A stretch of DNA of 64,000 nt from Microlunatus endophyticus (GTDB lineage: Bacteria; Actinomycetota; Actinomycetes; Propionibacteriales; Propionibacteriaceae), in assembly GCF_014646195.1 (NCBI RefSeq), contig NZ_BMMZ01000005.1:248001-312000 (forward strand), in the 5' to 3' direction. The notes beneath the pieces are model-generated. The model saw only the letters and a program-made list of their open reading frames with translations. It searched no databases and had not been told where the DNA came from. Positions 8,325 to 17,728 of this stretch are shown here, piece by piece (position 1 is the stretch's first letter; every line of letters begins with the position of its first letter). The position numbers and the translations under genes are program-made.

Positions 8325-8432
8325 GGCCATTTCTCTAGCTCCGCGTTCGCCGACTTTGTCACCGACGATCCCGCCGGTCCGGCGTGTCGACCCCGGTTCA
8401 GCCAATCCTCGGCTACAAAATCAGCGGTCATG
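8325..8432. repeat. Degenerate dispersed segment, copy 1
   Basis: About 105 bases in the gap between the SMR pair and the P-loop gene resemble 49005-49113. The shared cores include CCGACGATC, GGCGTGTCG and ATCCTCGG, with one or two indels. By eye the identity is roughly three quarters. Neither copy lies in a recognised gene, so both may be remnants of the same lost gene or element. Confidence 0.5.
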
Positions 8433-8513
8433 GCCGGGCCGCCGACGAAATGCTGTTGCCGCCGGCTTCGGCTCGCGTGATGCTGGTGCCGAGTCGCGTA
8501 GAAGGGTGGCATC

Positions 8514-9068
8514 GTGGCACCAACGGTCATCGTGATCACCGGACCTGTCGGATCAGGGAAGAGCACGAGTATGCGGGCCCTCTGGGAGTTGCTCGATCGC
8601 GAGGGTGAAGCTGCCGCGATGGTCGACATGGACAGCCTGCGCGCGCTGAGCCCGGACGACCCCGCCGATCCTTTCCACGCCGGACTTGGCGTGGAGAACC
8701 TTCAAGCGATATGGCCACAGTTCGCCGCACGCGGCGCGCGCTGGCTGCTGCTGACCGACGCAGTCGAGCGTCCCGCGCAGCGCGCCGTGTACGAACGCGC
8801 CGTTCCGGACGCAGCAGTGATCATCGTCCGACTGGACGTGCCCATCGATCGCGTCCATCCACAACTCCGCGGTCGTGAGGTGGGCAGTTCCCTGGAATGG
8901 CATCTGAACCGCAGCGTCGAGCTCCAGTCGATGATGATCGAAAGAGGCGTCGGCGACGTGATCATCCCCGTCGACGGACAGCGGCCATCAGAAGTCGCCC
9001 GGTTGATTCTCGACGCGGTGCAGCTACATGTCCGATCGCCCGACGCGAGCGAGATGCCCCGACCGTGA
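8514..9068 (+). CDS. P-loop NTPase (AAA/small-kinase-like)
   Basis: 184 residues. The Walker A motif GPVGSGKST is at about 10-18, followed by a helix carrying the kinase-like substrate segment MVDMDSLRA. The pattern resembles small P-loop kinases and adenylyl-sulfate-kinase-like ATPases, but the substrate is not identifiable. Start GTG 8514 has GAAGG nine bases upstream. It is flanked by the decayed 8.3-kb segment upstream and converges on the phosphonate transporter operon, so it is probably monocistronic. Confidence 0.75.
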   Translation: MAPTVIVITGPVGSGKSTSMRALWELLDREGEAAAMVDMDSLRALSPDDPADPFHAGLGVENLQAIWPQFAARGARWLLLTDAVERPAQRAVYERAVPDAAVIIVRLDVPIDRVHPQLRGREVGSSLEWHLNRSVELQSMMIERGVGDVIIPVDGQRPSEVARLILDAVQLHVRSPDASEMPRP

Positions 9069-9093
9069 TCGCATCACACGGCCGACGCCGATG

Positions 9094-10827
9094 TCACTTG
9101 AATACGCGGCGCAGGTAGTTCGAGAGGCCTTCGACAACCAGAACCATCACGATGACCATGGCGATGATCGCGGTGACGATCGGATGGGTCGCGGTCAGGC
9201 CGGCGGCCAGGGTGAGGTAGTAGCCGATTCCGCCCGCACCGACGATGCCCAACACCGTGGCCGAGCGGATGTTGGTGTCCAGCAGATAGAGAGTGTTACC
9301 GAGCAACGAGGGCAGCCCCTGCGGCAGCGTCGCGGAGCTGAACACCTGCAGTCGCCCAGCGCCGGTGGCGCGCACCGCCTGCTCCGGACCGGCATTGACC
9401 TCCTCGAAGGAGTCGGCGATCAATTTGCCCAGCAAGCCGATACCCCCGAAGGCCAGGGCAAGCACCCCGGCCTCAGGCCCCAGGCCGGTGATGATGATCA
9501 ACACGATGGCCAGCACGAGCTCCGGCACACCGCGAAAGATCACCAGGAAGACCCGAGAGACGTTACGCACCCAGCGGTTCGGCGCGACATTGCGCGCGGC
9601 CAGCGGACCGAAGATCAACGAGAAGACGAAGGTGAGCAACGCCGCGGCGAACGCGATCTGAAGCGTCTGCTCGATGGCGGTCACATACGTCCCCACGTCG
9701 TACGATCCGAGGCTCGGCGGCCAGAAGGATTGCATCGTTGACCAGACGTACTTCCAGGTGATCTGTTTGGGATCCAGCCGCGACATCACGAAGCCGCCGA
9801 TGACGACCAGCACTCCGACCCAGGCCCAGGCGGTGGTGGAGATCCGACCGCGGCTCCAGGGCCGGTGCATCGCCTTCTCCACGGTGAGGTCGGCCTGCGC
9901 CAGAGTGTCTGCGACGACGTCCCTGGGCCGGCTGCCCCGCCGAAGCCTGCGCATCATCGTCTCGCCGAGGGTCCGGCGCGTCGGGGTCGCCCCGAGCAGC
10001 ATCACCCGGATGGTCGAGGCGATGATCTCGGTCACCACACAGAGCAGGAAGATCACGATCGCGATTCCGAGCGCCGGCCCGAAGCCCTCAGGAAATCGCT
10101 GGAAGTCGAGATTCATCCGGTAGCCCAGGCCGCCGACTCCGGCGTAGCCCAAGATCACCGAGCCGCGCAGGTTGATGTCGAAGCGGTGCAATGCGGTTGC
10201 GACCCAGCTGGGAAACACTTGCGGAAAGACACCCGACCAGAACTCCTGCGGCTTGGACCCACCCGCGGCCCGGATCGCGATCCGCGGCCCTTCGTCGATC
10301 TGTTCGACGGCATCGGCGAAAAGCTTGGAGATCATGCCGATCGAATGGAACCCGATGGCGATCACGCCGGGCCAGGTGGCGCCCAGCGCAAACATCAACG
10401 ACACCGCCATCGCCAAGATCACGTCCGGGACGGCGCGGGTGATGACACCGATCGCACGACCGATGATCCGCGTCCAGCGCGCCGGAGTGGTGTTCGATGC
10501 CGCGAGGTAGGCCACGGGGATCGAGATGACTGCGGCGACGACGGTACCGGCGATCACCACACCCAACGTGACCGAGATCAGATAGACCAGATCGGGCGTC
10601 GAGGGAAACGAGATCGGGTCCATCTGTGCGATGGTCTTCTGCAGGTTCTGCACCGACAACTGGAAGTTGTGCGGCGAGAAGTCGATCCGGGTGAGCGACC
10701 AGATGGCGAAGCCCGTCATGGCGACCAGCAGGATCGACGCGATGATCTTGTTCGTCGAGATCCTCGGACGGCGGACCTCCGCCTGACGTGCGTCCTCCGG
10801 ATGAGTATCGACCGCAGTAGCGGTCAC
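9094..10827 (-). CDS. phnE: Phosphonate/phosphite-type ABC permease, two PhnE domains fused
   Basis: 577 residues containing two complete PhnE-like inner-membrane permease domains in tandem (about 30-290 and 330-577). Each has the ATPase-contacting EAA-type loop, visible as EGPRIAIRAAGG and AGPEQAVRATGA. Typical PhnE is about 260-280 residues, so this is a genuine fusion that would supply both transmembrane halves. GTG 10827 overlaps the phnC stop. It is the last gene of phnD-phnC-phnE. No C-P lyase or phosphite dehydrogenase genes are seen nearby. Confidence 0.92.
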   Translation of the reverse strand: MTATAVDTHPEDARQAEVRRPRISTNKIIASILLVAMTGFAIWSLTRIDFSPHNFQLSVQNLQKTIAQMDPISFPSTPDLVYLISVTLGVVIAGTVVAAVISIPVAYLAASNTTPARWTRIIGRAIGVITRAVPDVILAMAVSLMFALGATWPGVIAIGFHSIGMISKLFADAVEQIDEGPRIAIRAAGGSKPQEFWSGVFPQVFPSWVATALHRFDINLRGSVILGYAGVGGLGYRMNLDFQRFPEGFGPALGIAIVIFLLCVVTEIIASTIRVMLLGATPTRRTLGETMMRRLRRGSRPRDVVADTLAQADLTVEKAMHRPWSRGRISTTAWAWVGVLVVIGGFVMSRLDPKQITWKYVWSTMQSFWPPSLGSYDVGTYVTAIEQTLQIAFAAALLTFVFSLIFGPLAARNVAPNRWVRNVSRVFLVIFRGVPELVLAIVLIIITGLGPEAGVLALAFGGIGLLGKLIADSFEEVNAGPEQAVRATGAGRLQVFSSATLPQGLPSLLGNTLYLLDTNIRSATVLGIVGAGGIGYYLTLAAGLTATHPIVTAIIAMVIVMVLVVEGLSNYLRRVFK

Positions 10828-11654
10828 GACCCGGCCCCGACGGCCCCGGCGACACTCAGCTCGCTCTCAATGGCAGCGAATTCGCTGGTGGAGACGCTGA
10901 CGTGGCCGTAGATCTCCATGGCCCTGTCTCTCGAGAGACCCGTGGTCGGGGTGTCGAGCACGACCTCGCCGTGCCGCAGCCCGACGATCCGGTCGCTCCA
11001 GCCGAGTGCCAGATCAACCTGGTGCAGCGAGCACACGACCGTCAGTCCGCGCTCGGCTGCGATCTCCCGGATGAGATTCATCACGACGTCGGAGGATTCC
11101 GGGTCCAGCGAAGCCACCGGTTCGTCGGCGAGCAACACCTCCGGATTCTGCATCAGGGCACGGGCGATGGCCACCCGCTGCTGCTGACCGCCGGAGAGCT
11201 GATCGGCCCGGTTGTACGCCCGGTGCAGCAGTCCGACACGATCGAGGTGGGTGAGCGCTTCCTGCTTGAGATTCTTGGGCCACGTCGACAGCCCGAGCCG
11301 CGGCCCTCTGACTCGCGCCAGGGCACCCGTCAACACGTTCTCCACCACCGTGAGCGACGGCACCAGCTCGAACTGCTGGAAGATCATCGCGACCCGTCCG
11401 CGCAGGCTCCGCAAAGCCGTCGGTCGCAGCGACCGCACGGATTGACCCAGCACCGTCACGTCGCCCTCGGTGGGCATCTCGAGGCCGTCGATGTGGCGCA
11501 GCAGGGTCGACTTGCCGGACCCTGACAAGCCGAGCAGGACGACGACCTCTCCTCTCGTGACGGTGAGATTCACTGCCCGGAGCGCCCGGGTCTCACCGAA
11601 GTCCTTGGTCAGGTCGGTGATCGTGATGATCGAGGAGGTCGTCGTACGGTTCAT
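10824..11654 (-). CDS. phnC: Phosphonate/phosphite-type ABC transporter ATPase
   Basis: 276 residues: Walker A GLSGSGKST, ABC signature LSGGQQQR, Walker B VLLADEP and the downstream H-loop histidine (CSLHQVDLA). The protein energises the PhnE permease in the cytoplasm. ATG 11654 has GGAG upstream. The stop overlaps the phnE start (GTGA), and the gene follows phnD by about 30 bases. The relative order D-C-E is the usual one for this importer type. Confidence 0.94.
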   Translation of the reverse strand: MNRTTTSSIITITDLTKDFGETRALRAVNLTVTRGEVVVLLGLSGSGKSTLLRHIDGLEMPTEGDVTVLGQSVRSLRPTALRSLRGRVAMIFQQFELVPSLTVVENVLTGALARVRGPRLGLSTWPKNLKQEALTHLDRVGLLHRAYNRADQLSGGQQQRVAIARALMQNPEVLLADEPVASLDPESSDVVMNLIREIAAERGLTVVCSLHQVDLALGWSDRIVGLRHGEVVLDTPTTGLSRDRAMEIYGHVSVSTSEFAAIESELSVAGAVGAGS

Positions 11655-11684
11655 CGTGCTCCTTCGCAGTCGTCCCCAACCGGA

Positions 11685-12644
11685 TCAGCTGGGTGCGCAG
11701 TTGGCAGCAGGGATGTTCTTGCAGAGGTTGTCGATGGTCGTGTAGTACGACGGCTTGAATGGCACGACACCGGCGTTCGAGGCGGAGTACGCCTTGGTGA
11801 TCGTGACTCCGGCGGCCTTCATCGTGTCCGGGTTGGCGGTCTGCAGGGCCTTGGTCACCTTGGCCTTGACGCCGGCAGGAAGAGTGTCCGAGACCTCCCA
11901 CGGCACGCCGGGAACGAACTCCTTCTTGATCGACTTCAGCCCCGAGACGTAGTCCTTGGTGTCGATGTCATCGGCGAATCCGACATCGCACTGGCCCGCA
12001 GCGACCGCCTGGGCCGACTTCGGGTGCGACCCGGCGAAGACGGCGGTGAAGTCGTCGAATTTCGGATTACCCGAGGCGTCCTGACCATCCTGCTTGACGC
12101 TGATACCAGCCTCGTTGAGCATGTTCAGGCCGAACAGGAAACCCGAGGTCGAGGTCGGGTCCACGAAGCAGACCTTCTTGCCCTTGAACTGGGACACGCT
12201 CGTGATCGGAGAGTTCTTCGGCACCCATGCCTCGGAGTAGTAGCCCGGCTGCGTGGCGCCCGGGGACATCTGAAGCGAGACCGGGGTGAACTTGCCGCCC
12301 TTGTTCTTGACCGTCTCGTACTCCAACGCCCCGGCGGTGAAGACGTCGACCTTACCGGCGACCGCGGCCGCGATCAGGCTCGGATAGGAGGTGGTCGGGA
12401 AGAACTTGACCTTCAGCCCGGTCTGCTTGGCGAGGTAGTCGGCCACCGGCTGGTAGCCCGACTCACCGCTGGTCTCGTCGGGCAGATTGCCGACCACGAT
12501 CGTGCCCGAGTCAGCGGCGAAAGTCCCCTTCTGGCTCGAGGATCCGGGGGTGTCGGCGGCAGACGATGTCCCACAGGCGGCGAGAGTCGCGATCATTGCG
12601 ACGCTGGCAGCTGCGAGACCGACGGCCTGGGTGCGCAAACGCAT
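11685..12644 (-). CDS. phnD: Phosphonate/phosphite-type substrate-binding lipoprotein
   Basis: 319 residues from ATG 12644, which has GAAAGG as Shine-Dalgarno; a longer frame extends upstream but lacks these signals. The lipoprotein signal has a hydrophobic stretch ending LAACG, cleaved before Cys. The mature part is a PhnD-like periplasmic-binding fold (GNLPDETSGESG, FVDPTSTSGFLF segments), whose members bind phosphonates, phosphite, hypophosphite or phosphate esters. It begins the phnDCE operon. The exact ligand cannot be read from the sequence. Confidence 0.92.
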   Translation of the reverse strand: MRLRTQAVGLAAASVAMIATLAACGTSSAADTPGSSSQKGTFAADSGTIVVGNLPDETSGESGYQPVADYLAKQTGLKVKFFPTTSYPSLIAAAVAGKVDVFTAGALEYETVKNKGGKFTPVSLQMSPGATQPGYYSEAWVPKNSPITSVSQFKGKKVCFVDPTSTSGFLFGLNMLNEAGISVKQDGQDASGNPKFDDFTAVFAGSHPKSAQAVAAGQCDVGFADDIDTKDYVSGLKSIKKEFVPGVPWEVSDTLPAGVKAKVTKALQTANPDTMKAAGVTITKAYSASNAGVVPFKPSYYTTIDNLCKNIPAANCAPS

Positions 12645-12863
12645 GGGTTGCCTTTCGGATGTTCCGGCCCGAGCCGGACAGCAGGACGCGCCGACCATAG
12701 GAGCCGGGCATGAACCGCGTGGCAACTGTGATCGACAGCGAAGGAAATCCCGTCTGAATCAGTCGCGAGCCGGGCGATCCGCGCCGGGGCGGAGAGCCGT
12801 TTGACCGATTGGCCCCCGTGGGCGGCACGATAGGGTCGGGTGATCGAACTCACGAGGAGCGGG

Positions 12864-13601
12864 ATGAGCAACCAGGGATACGGTGGACCACAGGACCCGT
12901 ACGGACAGCAGAACCCGTACGGGCAGCAGGATCCGAACCAGCCGAATCAGCAACCGGGGCAACAGCAGCCCGGGCACCAGTCGGGCGGCTATCAACAGCC
13001 CGGCGATCAGCAGTCCGGTTGGCAGCAGTCCGGTGGCTATCAGCCGGCTCCCCCGGTCGGCCCGGGCCAGATGCCCTACGGGCAGAGTTCTTTCAAGCCG
13101 GTCGGCGATCCGGGGACACTCGACCTGCCCTGGTACGGCATCGGTTTCGGACAGGCGATCAAGCGCGCCTTCCAGAAGTACGTCCGCTTCGACGGCCGGG
13201 CCAGCCGGAGTGAGTTCTGGTGGTTCTACCTGTTCAACGCCCTCGTCGGCTTCGTGCTGTCGATCCCGTCCGAGATCGTGAATATCAGCCAGTCGGTGTC
13301 GGCGGCGTCGAACGGCACCACCCCACATCTGGGAACTGTCTATCTCGCTCAGATCCCGGTCTACATCTGGACCCTGGCGGTATTGCTGCCGACGCTGGGG
13401 ATCACCTGGCGCCGGCTGCACGACACCAACCGGTCCGGCGCCTGGTGGTTCCTCAACTTCGCCTGCGGGATCGGCGGCATCGTCCCGCTGATCATGTGCA
13501 TCATGGACAGCAATCCCGAGGGTCAGCGTTTCGATCGCGTCCAGAACGCCGGGGGATACGGACAGGCTCCGGGAGGATATCCGGGCGGGCCCAGCTACTG
13601 A
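12864..13601 (+). CDS. DUF805 membrane protein with Gln/Gly/Pro-rich N-terminus
   Basis: 245 residues from ATG 12864 (GAGGAG ahead); an earlier in-frame GTG at 12840 lacks such a site. The first about 85 residues are low-complexity (YGQQNPYGQQDPNQPNQQ-like repeats). The DUF805 core follows, with FDGRASRSEFWWFYLF near 108-123, four transmembrane helices and the conserved WRRLHDTNRSGAWW motif. The family is of unknown function. The Q-rich tail is probably cytoplasmic and disordered. Confidence 0.85.
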   Translation: MSNQGYGGPQDPYGQQNPYGQQDPNQPNQQPGQQQPGHQSGGYQQPGDQQSGWQQSGGYQPAPPVGPGQMPYGQSSFKPVGDPGTLDLPWYGIGFGQAIKRAFQKYVRFDGRASRSEFWWFYLFNALVGFVLSIPSEIVNISQSVSAASNGTTPHLGTVYLAQIPVYIWTLAVLLPTLGITWRRLHDTNRSGAWWFLNFACGIGGIVPLIMCIMDSNPEGQRFDRVQNAGGYGQAPGGYPGGPSY

Positions 13602-13613
13602 GGCCTGCCCGCG

Positions 13614-15728
13614 TCAGAAGCTACCGACCCGATCCTTTGACCGGGCAAGCTCGTAGGCGGCCTGCAATCCCTGGCTGGTGGCGCGTACCGCGTTGAGTCC
13701 GGCGGTGGACTCTGCGCCACCGACGACGCGGTACGGCACTCCGAGACCGGCGATCATCGCGACCAGCGAGTCGTTGCGTTCTTGACCCGCTGCGATGATC
13801 ACCGTGTCCGCGGCGATCAGCTGACGCTCGCCGTCGGCGTCGGTGATCACCAGACCGTCGTCGGTGATCTCCTGATAGTCGATGTCGGTCAACATCCTGA
13901 CACCGTGGTGCCGGATCGATCCGACCACAGCCCAGCGAGTGGTCAGCCCCATCCCGGACCCGACGCGCCCCGTCCGGCGCATCAGCGTCACGGTTCGAGT
14001 CGGCTTCGGCGGCTGGTGCTCAGCGGCCGGTTCGGCAAGGCCCCATTCGCCTAGAAAGCCTTGCTGGCGTCCTGCAAGGTCCCCGGTGCCGTCATCGACG
14101 AGCAGGTGGGCAAGATCGACGGCGATTCCGCCACCGCCGATGATCGCCACCCGGTCGCCGATCGACTCGGGATCGGCCAACGCCTGGTGATAGCTGATCA
14201 CATTTGCGCGGTCTGCCCCCGGCAGCTCGACTTCGCGAGGCAGTACGCCGGTGGCCAGCACGATGCCTCCGCACCCGCTCAGCTCCGCCTCGTCCCGATC
14301 GGTGATCGGGTGGCCGAGGCGTACGTCAACGCCGAGGCGTGCCAGCTCGGCGGTGAAGTAGCGGATGGTCTCACCGAAGTCGCGTTTTCCCGGCACCCGC
14401 CGGGCCATCCGGAACTGGCCGCCAAGCTCGTCCTCGGCCTCGTAGAGAGTCACTTGGTTGCCGAGGTCCGCCAGCGCCCGGGCGGCTTCCAGGCCGGCCG
14501 GGCCACCGCCGATCACGGCGAACCGGCCCGTTGCCCCGGCGCCCTGGGGGAATTCGAGTTCGCGGCCGGCGCGTGGGTTGACCAGGCACGACACCGGTGT
14601 GTCCCCGATCGACCGGTCGATACAGGCCTCGTTGCAGGCGATACAGGTATTGACCAATTCAAGCCGGCCGTTACGTGCCTTGGAGACGAACGCCGGATCG
14701 GCCAGGAACGGGCGAGCCATCGAGACGAAGTCGATCTTTGCGCCGGCGAGGATCTGCTCGGCATGATCGACATGGTTGACCCGGTTGGACGCGATCACCG
14801 GCACGTCATGGCCGGCCGCGACCAGCGCATCCTTGATCGACTCGGCGACGGGGACCCAGACCCCCTGCGGGACCAGCGTCTGCACGGTCGGGATCTGCGC
14901 CTCGTGCCAGCCGACGCCGACATTGATCGCGTCGACACCCTCGTCCGCAAGCGCGACCGCGAAGTCCGCGATCTCCTCCGGAGTGCTCGAGTCCGGCACC
15001 AGGTCGGCGCCGGAGATCCGGAAGATCACCGGGAGCTCGCCGGAGACGTGCTTGATCATCCGGAGCAGCTCGAGCGGGAAGTTCCGTCGCCGTACGGCGT
15101 CACCGCCCCAGTGATCATCCCGCTGGTTCGTCAGCGGCGACAGGAACTGGTTGACCACGTAGCCCTCGGACGCCATCACTTCGATCGCGTCGAAACCCAA
15201 CGCCCGTACGGTTGCAGCGGCACGGGCGAAGTCCGCGAGCGTCTGCCGGATCTGATCCTCGGTCATCGCCTCCGGCATACACCGGGAGAATCTGCTGTAG
15301 ACCGCCGAGGGTGCCACCGGGGTCAGGCCGAAGGCCGACTCGAAGGCGTACCGGCCGGCATGAAACAGCTGGGCCGCGATCTTGGCGCCGCCCTCGTGGG
15401 CAGCGGCTACCGCACGGGCGAGCCCTTGCTCATGCTCAGGATCGCCGATGATCGCGTACATCCTGCCGCCGGCGCCGACCCGGTTGACCGCGATGCCACC
15501 CGTGACGATCAGGGACGCGCCACCCCGGGCCCGCTCGGCGTAGAAGGCGGCCAGAGCCGCACCGTGATCATCGCGGGCCTCGAGGTTGAGGTGCATCGAG
15601 CCCATGATCAACCGGTGGTCGAGCCGGAGGCTTCCGAGCTGCCCGGGCCGGTCCCACATCTGGCGAGAGGTCACCGGCTCGGCACCGCGCCGCGGATATT
15701 GAGGAATATGTGACCCCTCGGCGGACAT
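13614..15728 (-). CDS. 2,4-Dienoyl-CoA reductase-type flavoenzyme in the cyclohexanecarboxyl-CoA operon
   Basis: 704 residues: an N-terminal old-yellow-enzyme TIM barrel for FMN (about 24-340), a [4Fe-4S] cluster motif with C362, C365, C369 and C381, then an FAD/NAD(P)H half with VIGGGPAGLEAA at about 405-416. This is the layout of 2,4-dienoyl-CoA reductase (FadH). In this operon it could reduce a cyclohexadiene-carboxyl-CoA intermediate. The ATG lies 3 bases after the SDR stop codon. The first about 15 codons contain an arm of a dispersed repeat (15702-15720), so a later start such as GTG 15674 is possible. Confidence 0.88.
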   Translation of the reverse strand: MSAEGSHIPQYPRRGAEPVTSRQMWDRPGQLGSLRLDHRLIMGSMHLNLEARDDHGAALAAFYAERARGGASLIVTGGIAVNRVGAGGRMYAIIGDPEHEQGLARAVAAAHEGGAKIAAQLFHAGRYAFESAFGLTPVAPSAVYSRFSRCMPEAMTEDQIRQTLADFARAAATVRALGFDAIEVMASEGYVVNQFLSPLTNQRDDHWGGDAVRRRNFPLELLRMIKHVSGELPVIFRISGADLVPDSSTPEEIADFAVALADEGVDAINVGVGWHEAQIPTVQTLVPQGVWVPVAESIKDALVAAGHDVPVIASNRVNHVDHAEQILAGAKIDFVSMARPFLADPAFVSKARNGRLELVNTCIACNEACIDRSIGDTPVSCLVNPRAGRELEFPQGAGATGRFAVIGGGPAGLEAARALADLGNQVTLYEAEDELGGQFRMARRVPGKRDFGETIRYFTAELARLGVDVRLGHPITDRDEAELSGCGGIVLATGVLPREVELPGADRANVISYHQALADPESIGDRVAIIGGGGIAVDLAHLLVDDGTGDLAGRQQGFLGEWGLAEPAAEHQPPKPTRTVTLMRRTGRVGSGMGLTTRWAVVGSIRHHGVRMLTDIDYQEITDDGLVITDADGERQLIAADTVIIAAGQERNDSLVAMIAGLGVPYRVVGGAESTAGLNAVRATSQGLQAAYELARSKDRVGSF
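15702..15720 (+). repeat. Single arm of the AGGAANNNNTGACCCCTCG repeat inside a CDS
   Basis: AGGAATATGTGACCCCTCG matches the arms of the hairpin at 35537-35625. Here it encodes part of the N-terminus of the flavoenzyme on the opposite strand. Confidence 0.65.
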
Positions 15729-15731
15729 GGG

Positions 15732-16550
15732 CTACCTCGTCGGGCGTTCGGGCAGGGTCAGCGGGGCCTCGGTGTCGGCGAAGAACGGCGGCGCCACGAT
15801 GCTCAGTCCGCCGTCGACGACGATCGTCTGTCCGGTGATGTACTCCGCACCCGGCGACAGCAGGAAGGCCAGGGTGTCAGCGACCTCCTGCGGAGTGCCT
15901 GGCCGGCCCTTCGGGATCCGGTCCAGCACGGTCTGCATCGACGCCATCCCCGGAACCCCGTAGAAGTAGTCGAGCGAGTCGGAGTCGATCAAGCCGCCGT
16001 TGACAGCGTTGACATTGATCCCGTACGGCGCGAATTCCAGCGCCATGTAACGGACCCACGCCTCCGCCGCCGCCTTCATCGCACCGAGCGTGGCGTAGGT
16101 GGGGTAGGCGCGGATGCTGCCGTACGAGGTCAGTGTCAGGATCCTGCCACCCTGGTCCATCAGCTTGACGGCCTCCTGGGCGCCGAAGACCAGCGGACGC
16201 AGATTCATCGCGTACGAGCGATCCAGGTGATGGGGCTTGAGGTCGACGATGTTCTTGAATGCGCTGGCCGCAGCATTGGAGACGAAGTAGTCCAGCCGGC
16301 CGTAGTTGTCGGCGACCGCGTCGAACAACGACGCGACTCCCCCGTCGGCCTCGACATCGGCCTGCACCGCGATACCCTGGCCGCCCAGCTCGACCACGTC
16401 GGCGACGGTCTTCTCCGCCAGGTCGGCGCTCTTCTTGTAGTTGACGACGATCGTCGCCCCCTCTTTGGCCAGGGTGAGCGCCAGCGTCCGGCCGATGCCA
16501 CGGGACGCACCGGTGATCAGCGCGATCTTGCCCTCATGCAACTTGCTCAC
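15732..16550 (-). CDS. chcA: FabL-type enoyl-thioester reductase, likely 1-cyclohexenylcarbonyl-CoA reductase
   Basis: 272 residues from GTG 16550, whose GTGA overlaps the upstream acyl-CoA dehydrogenase stop. The NADPH motif TGASRGIG is at 13-20. The catalytic pair is Y152-x6-K159 (YATLGAMK), the spacing of enoyl reductases FabI/FabL rather than the Y-x3-K of ordinary SDRs. ChcA of Streptomyces collinus, which reduces 1-cyclohexenylcarbonyl-CoA, belongs to this group. Role inferred: reduction of one or more ring double bonds in cyclohexanecarboxyl-CoA formation. A housekeeping FabL role is the alternative. Confidence 0.8.
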   Translation of the reverse strand: MSKLHEGKIALITGASRGIGRTLALTLAKEGATIVVNYKKSADLAEKTVADVVELGGQGIAVQADVEADGGVASLFDAVADNYGRLDYFVSNAAASAFKNIVDLKPHHLDRSYAMNLRPLVFGAQEAVKLMDQGGRILTLTSYGSIRAYPTYATLGAMKAAAEAWVRYMALEFAPYGINVNAVNGGLIDSDSLDYFYGVPGMASMQTVLDRIPKGRPGTPQEVADTLAFLLSPGAEYITGQTIVVDGGLSIVAPPFFADTEAPLTLPERPTR

Positions 16551-17728
16551 AAGACATCCTTCGACTTCTGGAGTTCGCGGAAAACAACCATCTTCTGGAT
16601 CTCGTTGGTGCCCTCTTCGAACCGCTGGGCGCGGGCGTCCCGGTAGACCCTTTCGATCTTCTCGGTCTTCCAGTAGCCCAACCCGCCATGGATCTGCAGC
16701 GCCTTGTCGGTGGCCCGGGCCAGCATCTCGACTGCGGTCATCTTCGACATCGAGGACAGCGCCGACCCGCGCGGTGAGCCCGCCTCCCACTCCCGGGCCG
16801 CGTGCAGGATCAACTGCTTGGCGGCCTCGATGTCGGCCTCGTTCTCGGCCAGCATGAACTGGATCGCCTGGCGCGCAGTCAGCGGCTTGCCGAAGGTGGT
16901 CCGCTTGCTGGCGTAGTCGTAGGCCAGTTCCTGCGCCCTGCGGGCCAGGCCGACGCAGCTCATCGCGACCGAGATCCGTGACGGGGTGAGGAATCCGCCG
17001 AGCGCGACCTCAAGACCCTGACCCTCGTCACCGAGCCGGTTCGCCACCGGGACCGGAGCACGGTCGAAGATCATGTGCGCGTGATCGGTGCCGGTCACGC
17101 CCATTGTCTGGGAGGTGTCCTTGACCGTCACGCCGGGAACATCCCGCGGCACCATCAGCGCGACGGTGCCCTGATGGCCGGTCGAGCCGGCGAGGCGGGC
17201 CGCCAGCAACCAGTAGTCACAGCGGACCCCGAAGGTGATCAGGTGCTTCTCACCGGAGAGGTAGTAGGTGTCCCCCTCCTTCTCGACCGAACAGGTGATG
17301 TCGGCACCGGTGCCGTTGCCCGGCTCGGTCAGTGCGAAGGCGACCTTCTTGGTGCCGGCGACCGACGGCCGGACGAACTGATCACGCTGTTCCTCGGTTG
17401 CGAAGGGATCCATCGCCCGCCAGGTGCCGTTGACGACGTGCACGATCATCCGGACCGAGGCGTGCGAGGCGGAGAAGATCTCCATCAGGCCCATCCACTG
17501 CTCGAAGGACAGTCCCTTGCCGCCAAGGCGTTGCGGTGCTGCCATCGAGAGGTAGCCGCGCTCGCGCAACTCGGTCCAGAGCTCCTCCGGCACTTCGCCG
17601 GTGGCCTCGATCCGGTCCGTCCAGTCCTCGCCGGGGCCACGGACCCACTCGGTCACCTCGGTGACGAGCTTGTCGTGGTCACCTTGGGCGATGCCGTGCA
17701 CTACGACAGGCTCCGTGCTCTGACTCAC
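16547..17728 (-). CDS. Acyl-CoA dehydrogenase of the cyclohexanecarboxyl-CoA operon
   Basis: 393 residues, the normal acyl-CoA dehydrogenase length. The FAD/acyl contact motif [13 protein letters not shown] is at about 132-144, and the C-terminal signature with catalytic Glu is [13 protein letters not shown] 17728 shares one base with the stop of the preceding ligase fusion, and its own stop overlaps the SDR start. In the known shikimate-to-cyclohexanecarboxyl-CoA gene set an acyl-CoA dehydrogenase homologue takes part in ring redox chemistry. Working in the reducing direction is inferred, not shown. Confidence 0.85.
   Translation of the reverse strand: MSQSTEPVVVHGIAQGDHDKLVTEVTEWVRGPGEDWTDRIEATGEVPEELWTELRERGYLSMAAPQRLGGKGLSFEQWMGLMEIFSASHASVRMIVHVVNGTWRAMDPFATEEQRDQFVRPSVAGTKKVAFALTEPGNGTGADITCSVEKEGDTYYLSGEKHLITFGVRCDYWLLAARLAGSTGHQGTVALMVPRDVPGVTVKDTSQTMGVTGTDHAHMIFDRAPVPVANRLGDEGQGLEVALGGFLTPSRISVAMSCVGLARRAQELAYDYASKRTTFGKPLTARQAIQFMLAENEADIEAAKQLILHAAREWEAGSPRGSALSSMSKMTAVEMLARATDKALQIHGGLGYWKTEKIERVYRDARAQRFEEGTNEIQKMVVFRELQKSKDVL

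Noticed and set aside
12645-12863. PhoP box or riboswitch upstream of phnD
   Set aside because: No direct GTTCACC-type repeats and no conserved structured motif could be recognised; only weak -35/-10-like sequences are present.
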